DNA of 64,000 nt from Cryobacterium sp. MP_M3 (GTDB taxonomy: Bacteria > Actinomycetota > Actinomycetes > Actinomycetales > Microbacteriaceae): positions 616,066 through 680,065 of the forward strand of contig NZ_JADOVI010000001.1 in the NCBI RefSeq assembly GCF_015752155.1. Direction: 5' to 3'. Within the stretch, counting starts at the first letter, position 1; each line of letters starts with the position of its first letter. Below the pieces are notes generated by a model, which was given only the letters and a program-made list of their open reading frames with translations, did not search any database and had not been told where the DNA came from. The translations under genes and the position numbers were made by a program. This document shows, in pieces, positions 1 to 8,565 of the stretch.

Positions 1-1476
1 CGGCGCATCCTGCGCGGGCTCGCCTTCGTGCAGCAGTTCCCGGAGGACAGCCCGTGGGCCCACCCGATCGACGGGCTCGTCGCCTACGTCGACATCGTGA
101 GCAAGACCGTCGACCAGGTCATCGACTACGGCGTGGTGCCGGTCCCGGCCGAGCACGGCAACTACACCGACCCCATGCTCACCGGCCCGCTGCGTGAGAC
201 GCTCAAGCCGATCGAGATCACCCAGCCGGAGGGCCCGAGCTTCACCGTCACCGGGGGGAACCATGTCGAGTGGGAGAAGTGGAGCCTCGATGTGGGCTTC
301 GATGTGCGCGAGGGCGTCGTGCTGCACAACATCAGCTTCGACGATGCCGGGGTGCGCCGGTCGATCATCCGCCGGGCGTCGATCGCGGAGATGGTCGTGC
401 CCTACGGCGATCCGTCGCCCGTGCGTTCCTGGCAGAACTACTTCGACACCGGCGAGTACCTGGTCGGCCAGTACGCCAATTCGCTCGAACTCGGCTGCGA
501 CTGCCTCGGTGAGATCACCTACCTCAGCCCCGTCATCACCGACGGTTTCGGCAACCCCCGGGAGATCCGCAACGGGATCTGCATGCACGAGGAGGACTGG
601 AGCATCCTCGCCAAGCACAGCGACCTCTGGACCGGAATCGAGTACACCCGCCGCAACCGCCGCCTGGTGATCTCCTTCTTCACGACCATCGGCAACTACG
701 ACTACGGCTTCTACTGGTACCTCTACCTCGACGGCACCATCGAGTTCGAGGCGAAGGCCACCGGCATCGTCTTCACCAGCGCGTACCCGGGCAAGGGCTA
801 CCCGTATGCCTCGGAGCTGGCCCCGGGTCTCGGCGCCCCGTTCCACCAGCACCTGTTCAGCGCCCGGCTGGACATGGCCGTCGACGGGCTCACCAACCGG
901 GTCGAGGAGGAGGAGGCGGTGCGGGTGCCGATGGGAGTCGGCAACGAACGCGGCAACGCCTTCACCCGCAAGCGCACGGTGGTGGCCAGCGAGGCCGACG
1001 GGGTGCGGGAGGCGGACATGCGGCACGGCCGCACCTGGCTGGTCTCGAACCCGAACGTGCTCAACCGCCTCGGCGAGCCGGTCGGCTACAAGCTCTACCC
1101 GCAGGGCCAGCCGACCCTGCTCGCGGACGAGGAATCGTCGGTCGCGCGCCGGGCGGCGTTCGCGACCAGGGACCTCTGGGTCACCCGTTACGCCGAGGAG
1201 GAGCGCTACCCGACCGGGGACTTCGTCAACCAGCACGCGGGCGGCGCCGGTCTTCCGGCCTATATGGCGGCGGATCGTGACCTGGACGGGCAGGACATCG
1301 TGCTCTGGCACACCTTCGGCCTGACCCACTATCCGCGGGTCGAGGACTGGCCGATAATGCCGGTCGACACCGCCGGATTCAAGCTCAAGCCCGAGGGTTT
1401 CTTCGACCGCAGCCCGGTCCTCGACGTGCCGGCGAGCGCCCCGGCCGCGGCGGGCGAGGACCACTGCCACTGCTGA
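1..1476 (+). CDS. Copper-containing primary-amine oxidase, 5' partial
   Basis: This is the C-terminal part of a copper/topaquinone amine oxidase, which oxidatively deaminates primary amines to aldehyde, ammonia and H2O2. The frame is open from base 1, so the true start lies upstream; the GTG at 28 is internal. Family marks are all present: the catalytic-base Asp in [10 protein letters not shown] (codon at 445), the NYDYG motif whose Tyr (codon at 697) matures to topaquinone, the copper ligand pair HQH (about nt 844), and the third copper His in [12 protein letters not shown] near the C-terminus. The protein ends in HCHC, a metal-binding-like tail. It resembles Arthrobacter-type phenylethylamine/histamine oxidases; the substrate cannot be told from sequence. 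Confidence 0.95.
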   Translation, partial: RRILRGLAFVQQFPEDSPWAHPIDGLVAYVDIVSKTVDQVIDYGVVPVPAEHGNYTDPMLTGPLRETLKPIEITQPEGPSFTVTGGNHVEWEKWSLDVGFDVREGVVLHNISFDDAGVRRSIIRRASIAEMVVPYGDPSPVRSWQNYFDTGEYLVGQYANSLELGCDCLGEITYLSPVITDGFGNPREIRNGICMHEEDWSILAKHSDLWTGIEYTRRNRRLVISFFTTIGNYDYGFYWYLYLDGTIEFEAKATGIVFTSAYPGKGYPYASELAPGLGAPFHQHLFSARLDMAVDGLTNRVEEEEAVRVPMGVGNERGNAFTRKRTVVASEADGVREADMRHGRTWLVSNPNVLNRLGEPVGYKLYPQGQPTLLADEESSVARRAAFATRDLWVTRYAEEERYPTGDFVNQHAGGAGLPAYMAADRDLDGQDIVLWHTFGLTHYPRVEDWPIMPVDTAGFKLKPEGFFDRSPVLDVPASAPAAAGEDHCHC

Positions 1477-1526
1477 CCTCCCCCCACGCGAGCCTCTGCC
1501 GGATGCCCCAGTGTGTGGCTCTCGTT

Positions 1527-1606
1527 CCGAATTCAGGTGTGGACCCCGGAACAGTGCCACGGATGCCCGCCGGCGCGCCGGATCGGAGTTGTTCTCCTGA
1601 ATTCGG
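1527..1606. repeat. Inverted repeat with 11-bp arms between amine oxidase and DUF445 genes
   Basis: The arm CCGAATTCAGG (1527-1537) is exactly reverse-complementary to CCTGAATTCGG (1596-1606). A perfect 12-bp palindrome, CCGGCGCGCCGG, lies between them at 1570-1581. The structure fills most of the 196-nt gap between the two genes. It could be a Rho-independent structure without a T run, or an operator; nothing in the sequence decides. Confidence 0.5.
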
Positions 1607-1672
1607 GACGCGATCGGAGGGTGTGCGGTGCGCGGGTTTCGCCGGCGGGGCCTGATCGGGCAGGCTGGGGGG

Positions 1673-2992
1673 ATGGCCAGACCGACGTCACCGCGAAACG
1701 ACAGGCCCGAACACGCCCTGGCACCGGCCCCGGCGCGGCTGAGCCCGTCGGATGCCGCGCGCCTGAGCGCCCTCGTGCGGATGAAGCGCCTCGCGGTGGG
1801 CCTGCTCCTCGTCATGGCCGTCGTGTTCGCCGTGTCCTTCGCGCTCCAGGAGCGCTACCCGGCGCTGCAGTACGTGCGCGCGGCTGCCGAGGGCGGCATG
1901 GTCGGTGCGCTGGCGGACTGGTTCGCGGTGACCGCCCTGTTCCGCTTCCCGCTGGGACTGCGCATCCCGCACACGAACATCATCGCCAGCCGCAAGGACG
2001 AGATCGGCGCGAGCCTGGGCGAGTTCGTGGAGACGAACTTCCTCTCCGAGGACGTCGTGCGGGGCAAGCTCGAATCGATGGGCGTGTCCCGCCGGCTGGG
2101 CGCGTGGCTGTCGTCGCCGGAAAACGCCGGCCGGCTGACCGACGAGGTCGCGGTGGCCGGCACCGGGCTGCTCGAACTGCTCAGTGACGACGCCATCAAG
2201 GACCTGATCGAGACCGTCGCCCGTGAGCACCTCGTGCAGGCCGACTGGGCGCCGCCGATCGGCCGGGTCGGTGAGCGGCTGGTGGAGTCGGGGCAGCAGC
2301 ACGCCGTCGTCGACCTGCTGCTCGAGCGTGCCCAGGGCTGGCTCCTCGCGCACCCCGAGGCCTTCGGCCGGGCCGTGTCGCAGCGCCTGCCGAGCTGGCT
2401 ACCCGGTTTTGTCGACAAGCTCGTCGACGACAAGGCCCACCGGGAGGTGCTCGCCTTCCTCGACGCCGTCCGCACGGATGCCGCCCACCCGCTGCGGGCG
2501 GCCATCGACCGTTATCTCGTCGAACTCACGGGTGACCTGCAGCACGATCCCGCCATGATCAACCGGGTGGAAACGCTCAAGCTCGAACTGCTCGACAGTG
2601 CCCGGCTGCGCGAATTCGCCGGGGAGACCTGGGAGGCGGTGAAAGCCTCCCTGGTCGATTCCCTCGGCGACCCGGCGAGCGCGCTGCGCGCCGGCATCCG
2701 TTCGACCGTGATCGAGGTCGGCGCCCGCCTGCTCGAAGACGGCGCCCTCGGGGCGCGGATCGACCGGTGGCTGGCCGACTCGGCCAGCTACCTCGTGCGG
2801 AGCTACCGGCACGAGATCGCCGGGGTCATCACCGAGACCGTCGAGCGGTGGGACGCGACAGAGACCTCGGAGAAGATCGAACTGCAGGTCGGCAAGGACC
2901 TGCAATTCATCCGCATCAACGGCACGGTTGTCGGCGCCCTCGCCGGGCTGGCCATCTTCGCGGCCGCGCAGGCCGTCGTGTCCCTGCTCTGA
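1673..2992 (+). CDS. DUF445 family membrane protein
   Basis: The 439-residue product belongs to the DUF445 (YjiN-like) family. A single membrane helix near residues 36-54 is followed by the family signature region AAAEGGMVGALADWFAVTALFR and a long helical body. A second hydrophobic helix closes the C-terminus (GALAGLAIFAAAQAVVSLL). The ATG at 1673 is chosen because it follows a G-rich stretch and starts close to the family's usual N-terminus; an upstream in-frame GTG at 1628 would add 15 poorly conserved residues. The biochemical role of the family is unknown. It is flanked by unrelated genes and appears monocistronic. Confidence 0.9.
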   Translation: MARPTSPRNDRPEHALAPAPARLSPSDAARLSALVRMKRLAVGLLLVMAVVFAVSFALQERYPALQYVRAAAEGGMVGALADWFAVTALFRFPLGLRIPHTNIIASRKDEIGASLGEFVETNFLSEDVVRGKLESMGVSRRLGAWLSSPENAGRLTDEVAVAGTGLLELLSDDAIKDLIETVAREHLVQADWAPPIGRVGERLVESGQQHAVVDLLLERAQGWLLAHPEAFGRAVSQRLPSWLPGFVDKLVDDKAHREVLAFLDAVRTDAAHPLRAAIDRYLVELTGDLQHDPAMINRVETLKLELLDSARLREFAGETWEAVKASLVDSLGDPASALRAGIRSTVIEVGARLLEDGALGARIDRWLADSASYLVRSYRHEIAGVITETVERWDATETSEKIELQVGKDLQFIRINGTVVGALAGLAIFAAAQAVVSLL

Positions 2993-3107
2993 CCCGGGGC
3001 CTGCGGCCGCGACACCCGGCCCCGAATTGCATACAATCTCAGCGGATGGGGGATACTAGGCCAACCCGCGTGGACCACCCTCGCGCGCAGAATCGCAAGA
3101 GGAATCG

Positions 3108-4352
3108 GTGCACGAACTCATCCGCAGGTCGCTGGCGCCAACGATGCGCGCCTGGGCCGCGGCAGCCGAGAGGGAAGCCACGGACATCCCGATGCCCACG
3201 GATGCCCCGCAAGCGCACGCCGCGGGCGTCGATTCCGACCGCATCCTCGTCTTCGGCTCCGGGCCCGCGGTCGGCCGCGGGGTGATGAGCCACGACCTCG
3301 CCCTGCCCGGGGCGCTGGCCCGCGCGGTGTCGGTGCGCACCGGGCGCGGCGTCGACGTCGACGTCCTCGCCCTGTCCCGGATGACGTCGGTCACCGCGCT
3401 CACCGACCTCGGCGACCTGAGGCTGACCCGGTTCGACGCGATCGTCGTCACCCTGGGGGTGAACGAATCGGTCACCCTGGCCTCCGAGCGGGTGTGGCGG
3501 CTCGAGCTGGGCAGGCTGCTGCGCCAGCTGGTCCGGAGCTCATCCGGCAGCACCCGGGTGTTCGCCGCCGGGGTCCAGCCCATCCGCTCGATCCCCGTCT
3601 TCGACAGCCCGCTCGGCGACCTGGCCGACGCGCACGCCCGCAGGCTGAACCGGGCCACGGCCGCGATCTGCGCCGACATCCCGCGTGCCGACTTCGTGCC
3701 CCTCGAGGGGGCTCCGCCGCCCGCCTCCGGTCGATATCGCTCGCCGGAGGTGTACTCCCACTGGGCGGAGCTGCTCGCGGCGTCGATGGTGCCCGCGCTG
3801 GAGGCGGAGCGTTTCGCCTTCGCGCGGGAGGCTACCCCGATCGTTCCGAAGGACGCTGCCACCCGCGAGGCGATGCGGCAGCACGCGGTCGACCGGCTCG
3901 GCATCCTCGACACGGCGCCGGAGGAGCGGTACGACCGGATCGCCGACCTCGCCCGGATCATGTTCGGCACCCGGTCCGCCGCGGTGACGGTGATCGACCG
4001 TGACCGGCAGTGGCACAAGGCGCGGGTGTCCCTCGACCCCTATGAGGTGCCGCGGAGCAGTTCCTTCTGCACGGTCACGATCCAGGGCCCGGAGCCGATG
4101 GTGGTCTCGGACGCCCTGCTCGACGAACGCTTCCGGGAGAGCCCGCTCGTGGTCGGCGAGCCGCACATCCGCTTCTACGCCGGGTTCCCGATCGAATCTC
4201 CCTCGGGGGAGCGGATCGGCGCGCTCTGCGTCTTCGACCCGGAGCCTCGCCCCGACGGGCAGGTGGACCTGGTCCTGCTGCGGGAGCTCGCGCTGATGGT
4301 CCAGCGCGAGCTGCGGCATCCGCCCCGCACCGACCGACCGGACACCGACTGA
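3108..4352 (+). CDS. SGNH-like plus GAF domain fusion protein
   Basis: The 414-residue protein has two parts. Residues about 40-225 look like an SGNH-hydrolase-type fold: a glycine/serine block [13 protein letters not shown], then LGVNES, which sits where block III (GxND) would lie. Classical catalytic residues are not clearly complete, so activity is doubtful. Residues about 262-405 are a GAF domain with the common N-terminal signature ([19 protein letters not shown], then [11 protein letters not shown]), the form found in many actinobacterial GAF sensors and diguanylate-cyclase-type proteins, but no output enzyme follows. Start GTG at 3108 follows AGAGGAA. Its signal and partner are unknown. 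Confidence 0.8.
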   Translation: MHELIRRSLAPTMRAWAAAAEREATDIPMPTDAPQAHAAGVDSDRILVFGSGPAVGRGVMSHDLALPGALARAVSVRTGRGVDVDVLALSRMTSVTALTDLGDLRLTRFDAIVVTLGVNESVTLASERVWRLELGRLLRQLVRSSSGSTRVFAAGVQPIRSIPVFDSPLGDLADAHARRLNRATAAICADIPRADFVPLEGAPPPASGRYRSPEVYSHWAELLAASMVPALEAERFAFAREATPIVPKDAATREAMRQHAVDRLGILDTAPEERYDRIADLARIMFGTRSAAVTVIDRDRQWHKARVSLDPYEVPRSSSFCTVTIQGPEPMVVSDALLDERFRESPLVVGEPHIRFYAGFPIESPSGERIGALCVFDPEPRPDGQVDLVLLRELALMVQRELRHPPRTDRPDTD

Positions 4353-4440
4353 CGCCGGATCAGGCGGGCGACGGGACACCGACTGACGCCGGATCAGGCG
4401 GGCGACCGGGTCAGGCGGGCGACCGGGTCAGGCGGCCGAA
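4341..4440. repeat. Short tandem repeats across the convergent gene ends
   Basis: A 34-nt unit beginning GACACCGACTGACGCCGGAT occurs at 4341-4374 and again from 4375. It is followed by a 17-nt unit, TCAGGCGGGCGACCGGG, at 4394-4410 and 4411-4427 with a partial third copy. The stop codon of the upstream plus-strand gene lies in the first 34-nt copy, and the stop of the minus-strand gene lies in the last 17-nt unit. Confidence 0.8.
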
Positions 4441-4880
4441 CGGAGCCCGGTCCCCGGCAGGTCGGCCCGGCGATGGGCGGCGTGGGCGGCCCGTGACGCG
4501 GTCGCGGCGGCCACCGCGTTGTCGGGCACCCGGAGGTCCCGGTCGAGGACGGTGCCGGCGGGGATGCGGGCGTTCCGGCCGATCCGGCAGTGGCTGCCCA
4601 GCCGGGCTCCGTTTCCCACCTTCGCGTCCGCGCCCACGTGCACGTTTTGGCCGATGAAGACCTTCGACCCGATCACGGCCCCGTGGTCGATCCAGCTTCC
4701 GGGTCCGATCCACGACTCGGCGCTGACTTGCGCGCCGCTTTCCACATAGGCCGTGCTCGACACGAACGCGCTCGCGTGCACCCGGGCTGCGGGGGAGACC
4801 AGTCCGCGCCCGTTGCCGTGGCGCCGGTACTTCTCGATCACCCCGGTGTTGACCTCTACCTCTTCATTCACTCTTTCCAC
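4428..4880 (-). CDS. Left-handed beta-helix (hexapeptide repeat) protein
   Basis: This 150-residue product is built from imperfect hexapeptide repeats ([LIV]-G-x4 type), running from about VSPAARVHASAF through AYVESGAQVSAESWIGPGSWI, HGAVIGSKVFIGQNVHVG and ARLGSHCRIGRNARI. This is a left-handed parallel beta-helix as in acyltransferases and gamma carbonic anhydrases. No acceptor-binding or catalytic domain is appended, so it may be a small acetyltransferase-like or structural protein. The GTG at 4880 is chosen because AAGGAGG sits 6 nt before it; the reading frame extends far upstream without another good ribosome site. It lies 146 nt downstream of the antiporter gene on the same strand. Confidence 0.75.
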   Translation of the reverse strand: MERVNEEVEVNTGVIEKYRRHGNGRGLVSPAARVHASAFVSSTAYVESGAQVSAESWIGPGSWIDHGAVIGSKVFIGQNVHVGADAKVGNGARLGSHCRIGRNARIPAGTVLDRDLRVPDNAVAAATASRAAHAAHRRADLPGTGLRSAA

Positions 4881-5026
4881 GTGCGACCTCCTTGATTCGT
4901 CGCCGGGCCGTGCCCGTTCTGTTCTGCAGTATGAGCGGGAAACCCGAGCACTGACCGCATCAACGCTGTGCGCCCGCCGGGAATTCCGAAGAGTGCACTC
5001 CGCAGTCCGAGAGGACGCCCGCTGCG

Positions 5027-6199
5027 TCAGGGGGTCGCGGCCTCCGGGGAGCGTGGCGGGGAGACCGGCTCGGCCTCCGGAAGCGCGGCCGCCCGCCCGC
5101 CCGCGACCGCGGACACCCCGATCGTGACGAGGGCACCCAGGATCAGCGCCGCGGCTTCGCCGGGCAGCAACAGGTTCGACTGGCTGCCGATCGTCACCGC
5201 GGCCACCGGCACCCCGAGTTGCGCGGCCGACATCAGGCCGAGCGGCAGCGGCAGCCCGAGGGCCCGCGTGACGGCGTGTGCCAGCACTGCGGCGACCCCC
5301 AGCGACAGGCCGAGCAGGATCATCTGCGGCCGGTTCAGGAGGTCGAGCAGGTTGAGGGAGGCGCCGAGCCAGACGAAGAACAGCGGGCCGAGGAATCCGT
5401 CGGCGATGGCGAACAGTTGCCTGGCCAGTCGCCTCGGTTCGCCGACGGCGGCAACGGCCAGCCCGAACGAGAACCCGGCCAGCATGATCGACACGTGGCT
5501 GTAGACCGCCAGGGCCGCCATGCCGAAGAGGATCGCGAGCTGGATTCGCAGCTCCAGTGCGAACTTGCGGGACTCCGACAGGTGGTGCAGCCGCAGTCTG
5601 GCCCCGTTCGCCTCCAGCCGGGAGAGCACGAGGTAGAGCACCACGGATGCGCCGGCCACCGCGGCCGCGCCGAGCGCCGCCCGGCCGGCGTTGGGCGGGT
5701 CGATCGCCAGCGGCAGCGCCACGATCGCGGCGATGTCCGCGATGGCGACCTGCGCGATCACCTCGAGCACCGGGCTCCCCTTCAGCCGCAGGGAATCGAT
5801 GATGGGCAGCACCAGGGCGGCAGACGATGACGCGAGCAGCACGATGTACAGCGGCGCGTGGTTGATTCCGAAGAGCGCGGCGATCCCCACCCCGAGCCCG
5901 GCGGCGACCACGCCAGTCACGGTCGCGCGGGCAGCCCCCTTGCTGAGTGCGGAGCGGTTCTGACCGTCCCGCAGGGGAACGTGGCTTCCGGCGACGAACA
6001 TCATCAGCGCGAAGCCCACATCGGCCAGCAGCGTGATCGCGGGGTCGGCCGAATCCACCAGCCGGAGGCCGCTCTGCCCGACGACGATCCCCGCCAGGAG
6101 CTGACCGAGCATCACCGGCAGACGAGCACGGTGGGGGATCGCCAGAAGCGGCCCGAGCAGCGCGACGACCGAGATGATCGCCAGGGTCTGGAAGGTCAT
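5027..6199 (-). CDS. Cation:proton antiporter (CPA2/Kef-like)
   Basis: This is a 390-residue polytopic membrane protein with about 12 predicted helices, of the Na+(K+)/H+ exchanger family (Pfam PF00999). It starts MTFQTLAIISVVALLGPLLA, and the second segment contains LPVMLGQLLAGIVVGQSGL, the typical family start. Charged residues occur inside membrane segments (for example the Asp in IADIAAIVALPL), as expected for ion exchange. It lacks the cytosolic TrkA-N/RCK domain of full Kef proteins, so it is a short form. The neighbouring beta-helix and ParB-like genes give no clue to the ion. Confidence 0.88.
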   Translation of the reverse strand: MTFQTLAIISVVALLGPLLAIPHRARLPVMLGQLLAGIVVGQSGLRLVDSADPAITLLADVGFALMMFVAGSHVPLRDGQNRSALSKGAARATVTGVVAAGLGVGIAALFGINHAPLYIVLLASSSAALVLPIIDSLRLKGSPVLEVIAQVAIADIAAIVALPLAIDPPNAGRAALGAAAVAGASVVLYLVLSRLEANGARLRLHHLSESRKFALELRIQLAILFGMAALAVYSHVSIMLAGFSFGLAVAAVGEPRRLARQLFAIADGFLGPLFFVWLGASLNLLDLLNRPQMILLGLSLGVAAVLAHAVTRALGLPLPLGLMSAAQLGVPVAAVTIGSQSNLLLPGEAAALILGALVTIGVSAVAGGRAAALPEAEPVSPPRSPEAATP

Positions 6200-6220
6200 C
6201 GCTGCACGGTCCCGGGTCGG

Positions 6221-6604
6221 TCAGAGCGTCAGGTCGGCGAGCCGCACAGGGATGTCGGTGTTCTCGTTGGTGAGGTAGGTGGCACACACCCGGTGGTACC
6301 CGTCCGCGATGTGCAGCGGCACCCCGGCGGGGAGATTGCCGCGCACGAGCAGGATCGGGGACAGCCTCACCCCGTCACGGATCAATTTCAGGTAGGACGC
6401 CACGTGCGGATTGGCGGCGTCGAGCAGCGGCAGGCCGCTGGCCCGGAGGATGTCCTTGGCCTTCTGGTGCGTGAGCGGGGCCGCCTCCAGCGCGCCGACG
6501 GTGGCGTCAACGGCGTTGTCGTTCACGAGCAGATGCAGGTAGTTCGCCGCCTTCGGGAAGTCGTCGGCGTCGGGCTGGTCGAGCCACTTCACTTTCCTGG
6601 ACAT
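6221..6604 (-). CDS. ParB/sulfiredoxin-like fold protein
   Basis: The 127-residue protein contains a ParB-N/Srx-like core: LSPILLVRGN, then IADGYHRVCATYLTNENTDIPVRLADL, matching the (D)G.HR.A strand-helix typical of ParB-type nuclease or CTPase domains. No DNA-binding helix-turn-helix follows, so it is a stand-alone domain. The start MSRKVKW (ATG at 6602-6604) follows GAGGAAGGA. It is 21 nt downstream of the antiporter gene's start side, not in its operon direction, and could be expressed before it, since both lie on the minus strand. Function unknown. Confidence 0.7.
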   Translation of the reverse strand: MSRKVKWLDQPDADDFPKAANYLHLLVNDNAVDATVGALEAAPLTHQKAKDILRASGLPLLDAANPHVASYLKLIRDGVRLSPILLVRGNLPAGVPLHIADGYHRVCATYLTNENTDIPVRLADLTL

Positions 6605-6880
6605 TGTGGTCCTTCCTCGTCTCCTCATTCGGGTCGTTCGGAAGCTCGTCCTGGCCGTCCGCGGGCCGACACCAACCGCCGCTGGTTCGAGCGTAGTAGT
6701 TCGGCGCCGGAGCCGCGCATGTCCCGGTTCAGTGCCGGCGGAAGATCACGCTGTCGAACGCCAGGGCCGCCCGCTCGGCGGTCCGCACATCCGTGATCCC
6801 GCCGGGTCTTCACCGGAGCATAGCCACGCGTGGGCTCGCAGGGATCGCATGCGGCCGCTCACGCGATGACGCGAAGAAAG

Positions 6881-6953
6881 TGGGCCCCGTCGGGCTCGAA
6901 CCGACGACCCAAGGATTAAAAGTCCTTTGCTCTACCAACTGAGCTAGAGGCCC
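6881..6953 (-). tRNA. tRNA-Lys (TTT)
   Basis: Read on the minus strand, the 73-nt cloverleaf has the acceptor pair GGGCCTC/GGGGCCC, a D arm GCTCAGTTGGTAGAGC, an anticodon loop CTTTTAA (TTT) and a T arm with GGTTCGAGCC. CCA is not encoded. Confidence 0.97.
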
Positions 6954-7060
6954 GCGGTTAATAATCTAGCGTGGATTCACGCGAGGTTTTTCTGGGTACC
7001 GTTGAAGTGCGTCCCGGTTCGTCGGGGCGGATGTGCCGGAGCGAACACCAGGAGGATGCG

Positions 7061-7690
7061 ATGGCTGACGATTTCCACAAGCCGACCCAGTTCTCCGGCA
7101 GCAAATTCGAGTCCTTCCAGGGCGGCGACGACCCGGCCTCGATCAGCCGGGTCGCCCACGAAACGGCCCATGCCCTCCTCGCCCGGGTGCGGGACGATCC
7201 GGATCCCGCCGTCGTCGACCGGCTGGTCGCCTACACCGACGAGCACGGCATCGACGCCGTCGCCGAACTGTGGGCGAGCGCGACCGCCCGCAGCCTCCCC
7301 GGTGCGCTCTGGCGGATCTACCTGGTGCGGCTCCTGATCCGCCAGGACCCCCAGGGCTCTGCCCTCCTGTACCAGCGCGGCACCGAAGTCACCGTGGCGA
7401 TCGACCCGGTCGTCGCCGGCGTCGCGGTGCCGGCCGGGCCCGACGAGATCATCGCCCTGGCCGACCAGATTCTCCGCGGGGTCTTCGCCGGCGACTTCGC
7501 CGTCGCCCTCGATCGCGCCGCCGCGTTCTGCCGGGTGGTCTCGATCGGCTGCACGAGCGTCGCCGACGATTACGAAGCAACCGAGTCTGCGCGCGCCACC
7601 GAACTCACCACCCGCGCGCTGCGCTTCTCGACCACGGCCCAGGAGTTCGGCTCCTGCGCTCGGCTGTGGCGCAGCGAGTCCCTCGACTGA
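7061..7690 (+). CDS. Conserved actinobacterial hypothetical protein
   Basis: I do not recognise a named domain. The 209-residue soluble protein starts at ATG 7061, eight bases after AGGAGG. It is largely helical with a conserved-looking core (ALWRIYLVRLLIRQDP, DEIIALADQILRGVFAGDFAVALDRAAAFC) and contains no signal peptide, membrane helix or obvious metal site. It lies upstream of sigK on the same strand but is separated from it by 278 nt with its own regulatory structure, so it is probably not in that operon. Confidence 0.75.
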   Translation: MADDFHKPTQFSGSKFESFQGGDDPASISRVAHETAHALLARVRDDPDPAVVDRLVAYTDEHGIDAVAELWASATARSLPGALWRIYLVRLLIRQDPQGSALLYQRGTEVTVAIDPVVAGVAVPAGPDEIIALADQILRGVFAGDFAVALDRAAAFCRVVSIGCTSVADDYEATESARATELTTRALRFSTTAQEFGSCARLWRSESLD

Positions 7691-7753
7691 CCCCCGGGAC
7701 ACCGGCCGCGGTCGGTCTGCCGGGCCCGGGTCGCCGTCGCCTTCCGGGGCCGG

Positions 7754-7779
7754 GGAACAAAACATCCGAGGTCGTCGTT
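7754..7779 (+). promoter_or_regulatory. Candidate ECF-type promoter for sigK-rskA
   Basis: GGAAC (7754-7758) is followed by exactly 17 nt and then CGTT (7776-7779), the classical -35/-10 arrangement of many ECF sigma factors. It would start transcription near 7785, just before the structured leader, and is consistent with autoregulation. Mycobacterial SigK uses a different consensus, so which sigma factor reads it is uncertain. Confidence 0.45.
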
Positions 7780-7792
7780 TACACTGGATGCT

Positions 7793-7872
7793 GGTCGGGC
7801 CGCAGTAACCCCGGGCTCCAATATTCGCCGCTCCGAGCGGCCTCGCGCCGAGAGGCGTTCTGCGGCCCGGCC
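7793..7872 (+). promoter_or_regulatory. Structured RNA leader upstream of sigK
   Basis: A 13-bp outer stem pairs 7793-7805 (GGTCGGGCCGCAG) with 7860-7872 (CTGCGGCCCGGCC), with one G-U pair. It encloses at least one perfect hairpin at 7827-7841 (GCCGCT/AGCGGC). No known riboswitch consensus was recognised. The element would lie at the very 5' end of a transcript from the 7754 promoter. Confidence 0.5.
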
Positions 7873-7923
7873 TTCACTCTGCATTCTCTTCTCCGTTGAA
7901 TCGTCTTTCCACCAATCCGAGCC

Positions 7924-7941
7924 GGGTTCGGCACCGAACCC
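7924..7941. promoter_or_regulatory. Perfect inverted repeat before the sigK ribosome site
   Basis: GGGTTCGG and CCGAACCC face each other with only CA between them (7924-7941), 12 nt upstream of the GGAAGA ribosome site of sigK. It is either a DNA operator or a short RNA hairpin. Confidence 0.45.
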
Positions 7942-7968
7942 TAGTCATGGAACGGAAGAAGACCTGAC

Positions 7969-8565
7969 ATGCTAGGTCTCATGACTGCTGATTTCGACTT
8001 CGACCTTGAGTCGAGTGCTCCTGCCTCCAAGGAGGAGCTGCTGGGCCGTGTGGCCCAGGGAGACGAAGCGGCTTTCGGGGACCTGTACGACCAGATGGCA
8101 CCTCGGGTGCTCGGCCTGGTCAAACGCCTGCTGGTCGACCACGCGCAGTCGGAGGAGGTGACCCAGGAGATCTTCCTGGAGATCTGGCAGTCGGCGTCGC
8201 GGTACGAGGCGGCGCGTGGCGGTGCCTCGACCTGGATCCTGACCATGGCGCACCGGCGTGCGGTCGACCGCATCCGGTCGTCCCAGGCCGGCCGCGACCG
8301 GGACACGAAGATCGGCATCCGCGACCTCGCGGTGGAGTACGACAACGTGTCCGAAACCGTCGAAACACGAATCGAGCATGAAAGGGTGGAAAAGGCGATG
8401 TCCAGATTGACCGAACTGCAACGCCAGGCGATTAGCCTCGCGTACTACGGCGGTCTCAGTCACAGCGAAGTCGCCGAACGCCTGCATATCCCGCTCGGTA
8501 CTGTGAAGACCCGCCTTCGAGACGGCATGATCCGTCTGAGGGACGAATTGGGGGTGGTGTCATGA
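7969..8565 (+). CDS. sigK: ECF RNA polymerase sigma factor SigK
   Basis: The 198-residue ECF sigma factor directs RNA polymerase to a small regulon. Region 2 spans about residues 25-95 (DEAAFGDLYDQMAPRVLGLVKRLL, then SEEVTQEIFLEIWQSASRY and WILTMAHRRAVDRIRS). Region 4 covers about 130-195 (LTELQRQAISLAYYGGLSHSEVAERLHIPLGTVKTRLRDGMIRLR). It closely follows the SigK family pattern. ATG 7969 is chosen for the GGAAGA site 9 nt upstream; ATG 7981 is an alternative. The gene overlaps rskA by ATGA, giving translational coupling with its own inhibitor. Confidence 0.92.
   Translation: MLGLMTADFDFDLESSAPASKEELLGRVAQGDEAAFGDLYDQMAPRVLGLVKRLLVDHAQSEEVTQEIFLEIWQSASRYEAARGGASTWILTMAHRRAVDRIRSSQAGRDRDTKIGIRDLAVEYDNVSETVETRIEHERVEKAMSRLTELQRQAISLAYYGGLSHSEVAERLHIPLGTVKTRLRDGMIRLRDELGVVS

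Noticed and set aside
3041..3107. Start of the SGNH/GAF gene further upstream
   Set aside because: No in-frame start with a ribosome site lies before GTG 3108, and the family-like N-terminus begins there.
4881..6287. Long minus-strand extension of the beta-helix frame to about 6287
   Set aside because: The region encodes the antiporter in another frame; a GTG with AAGGAGG at 4880 gives the sensible start.
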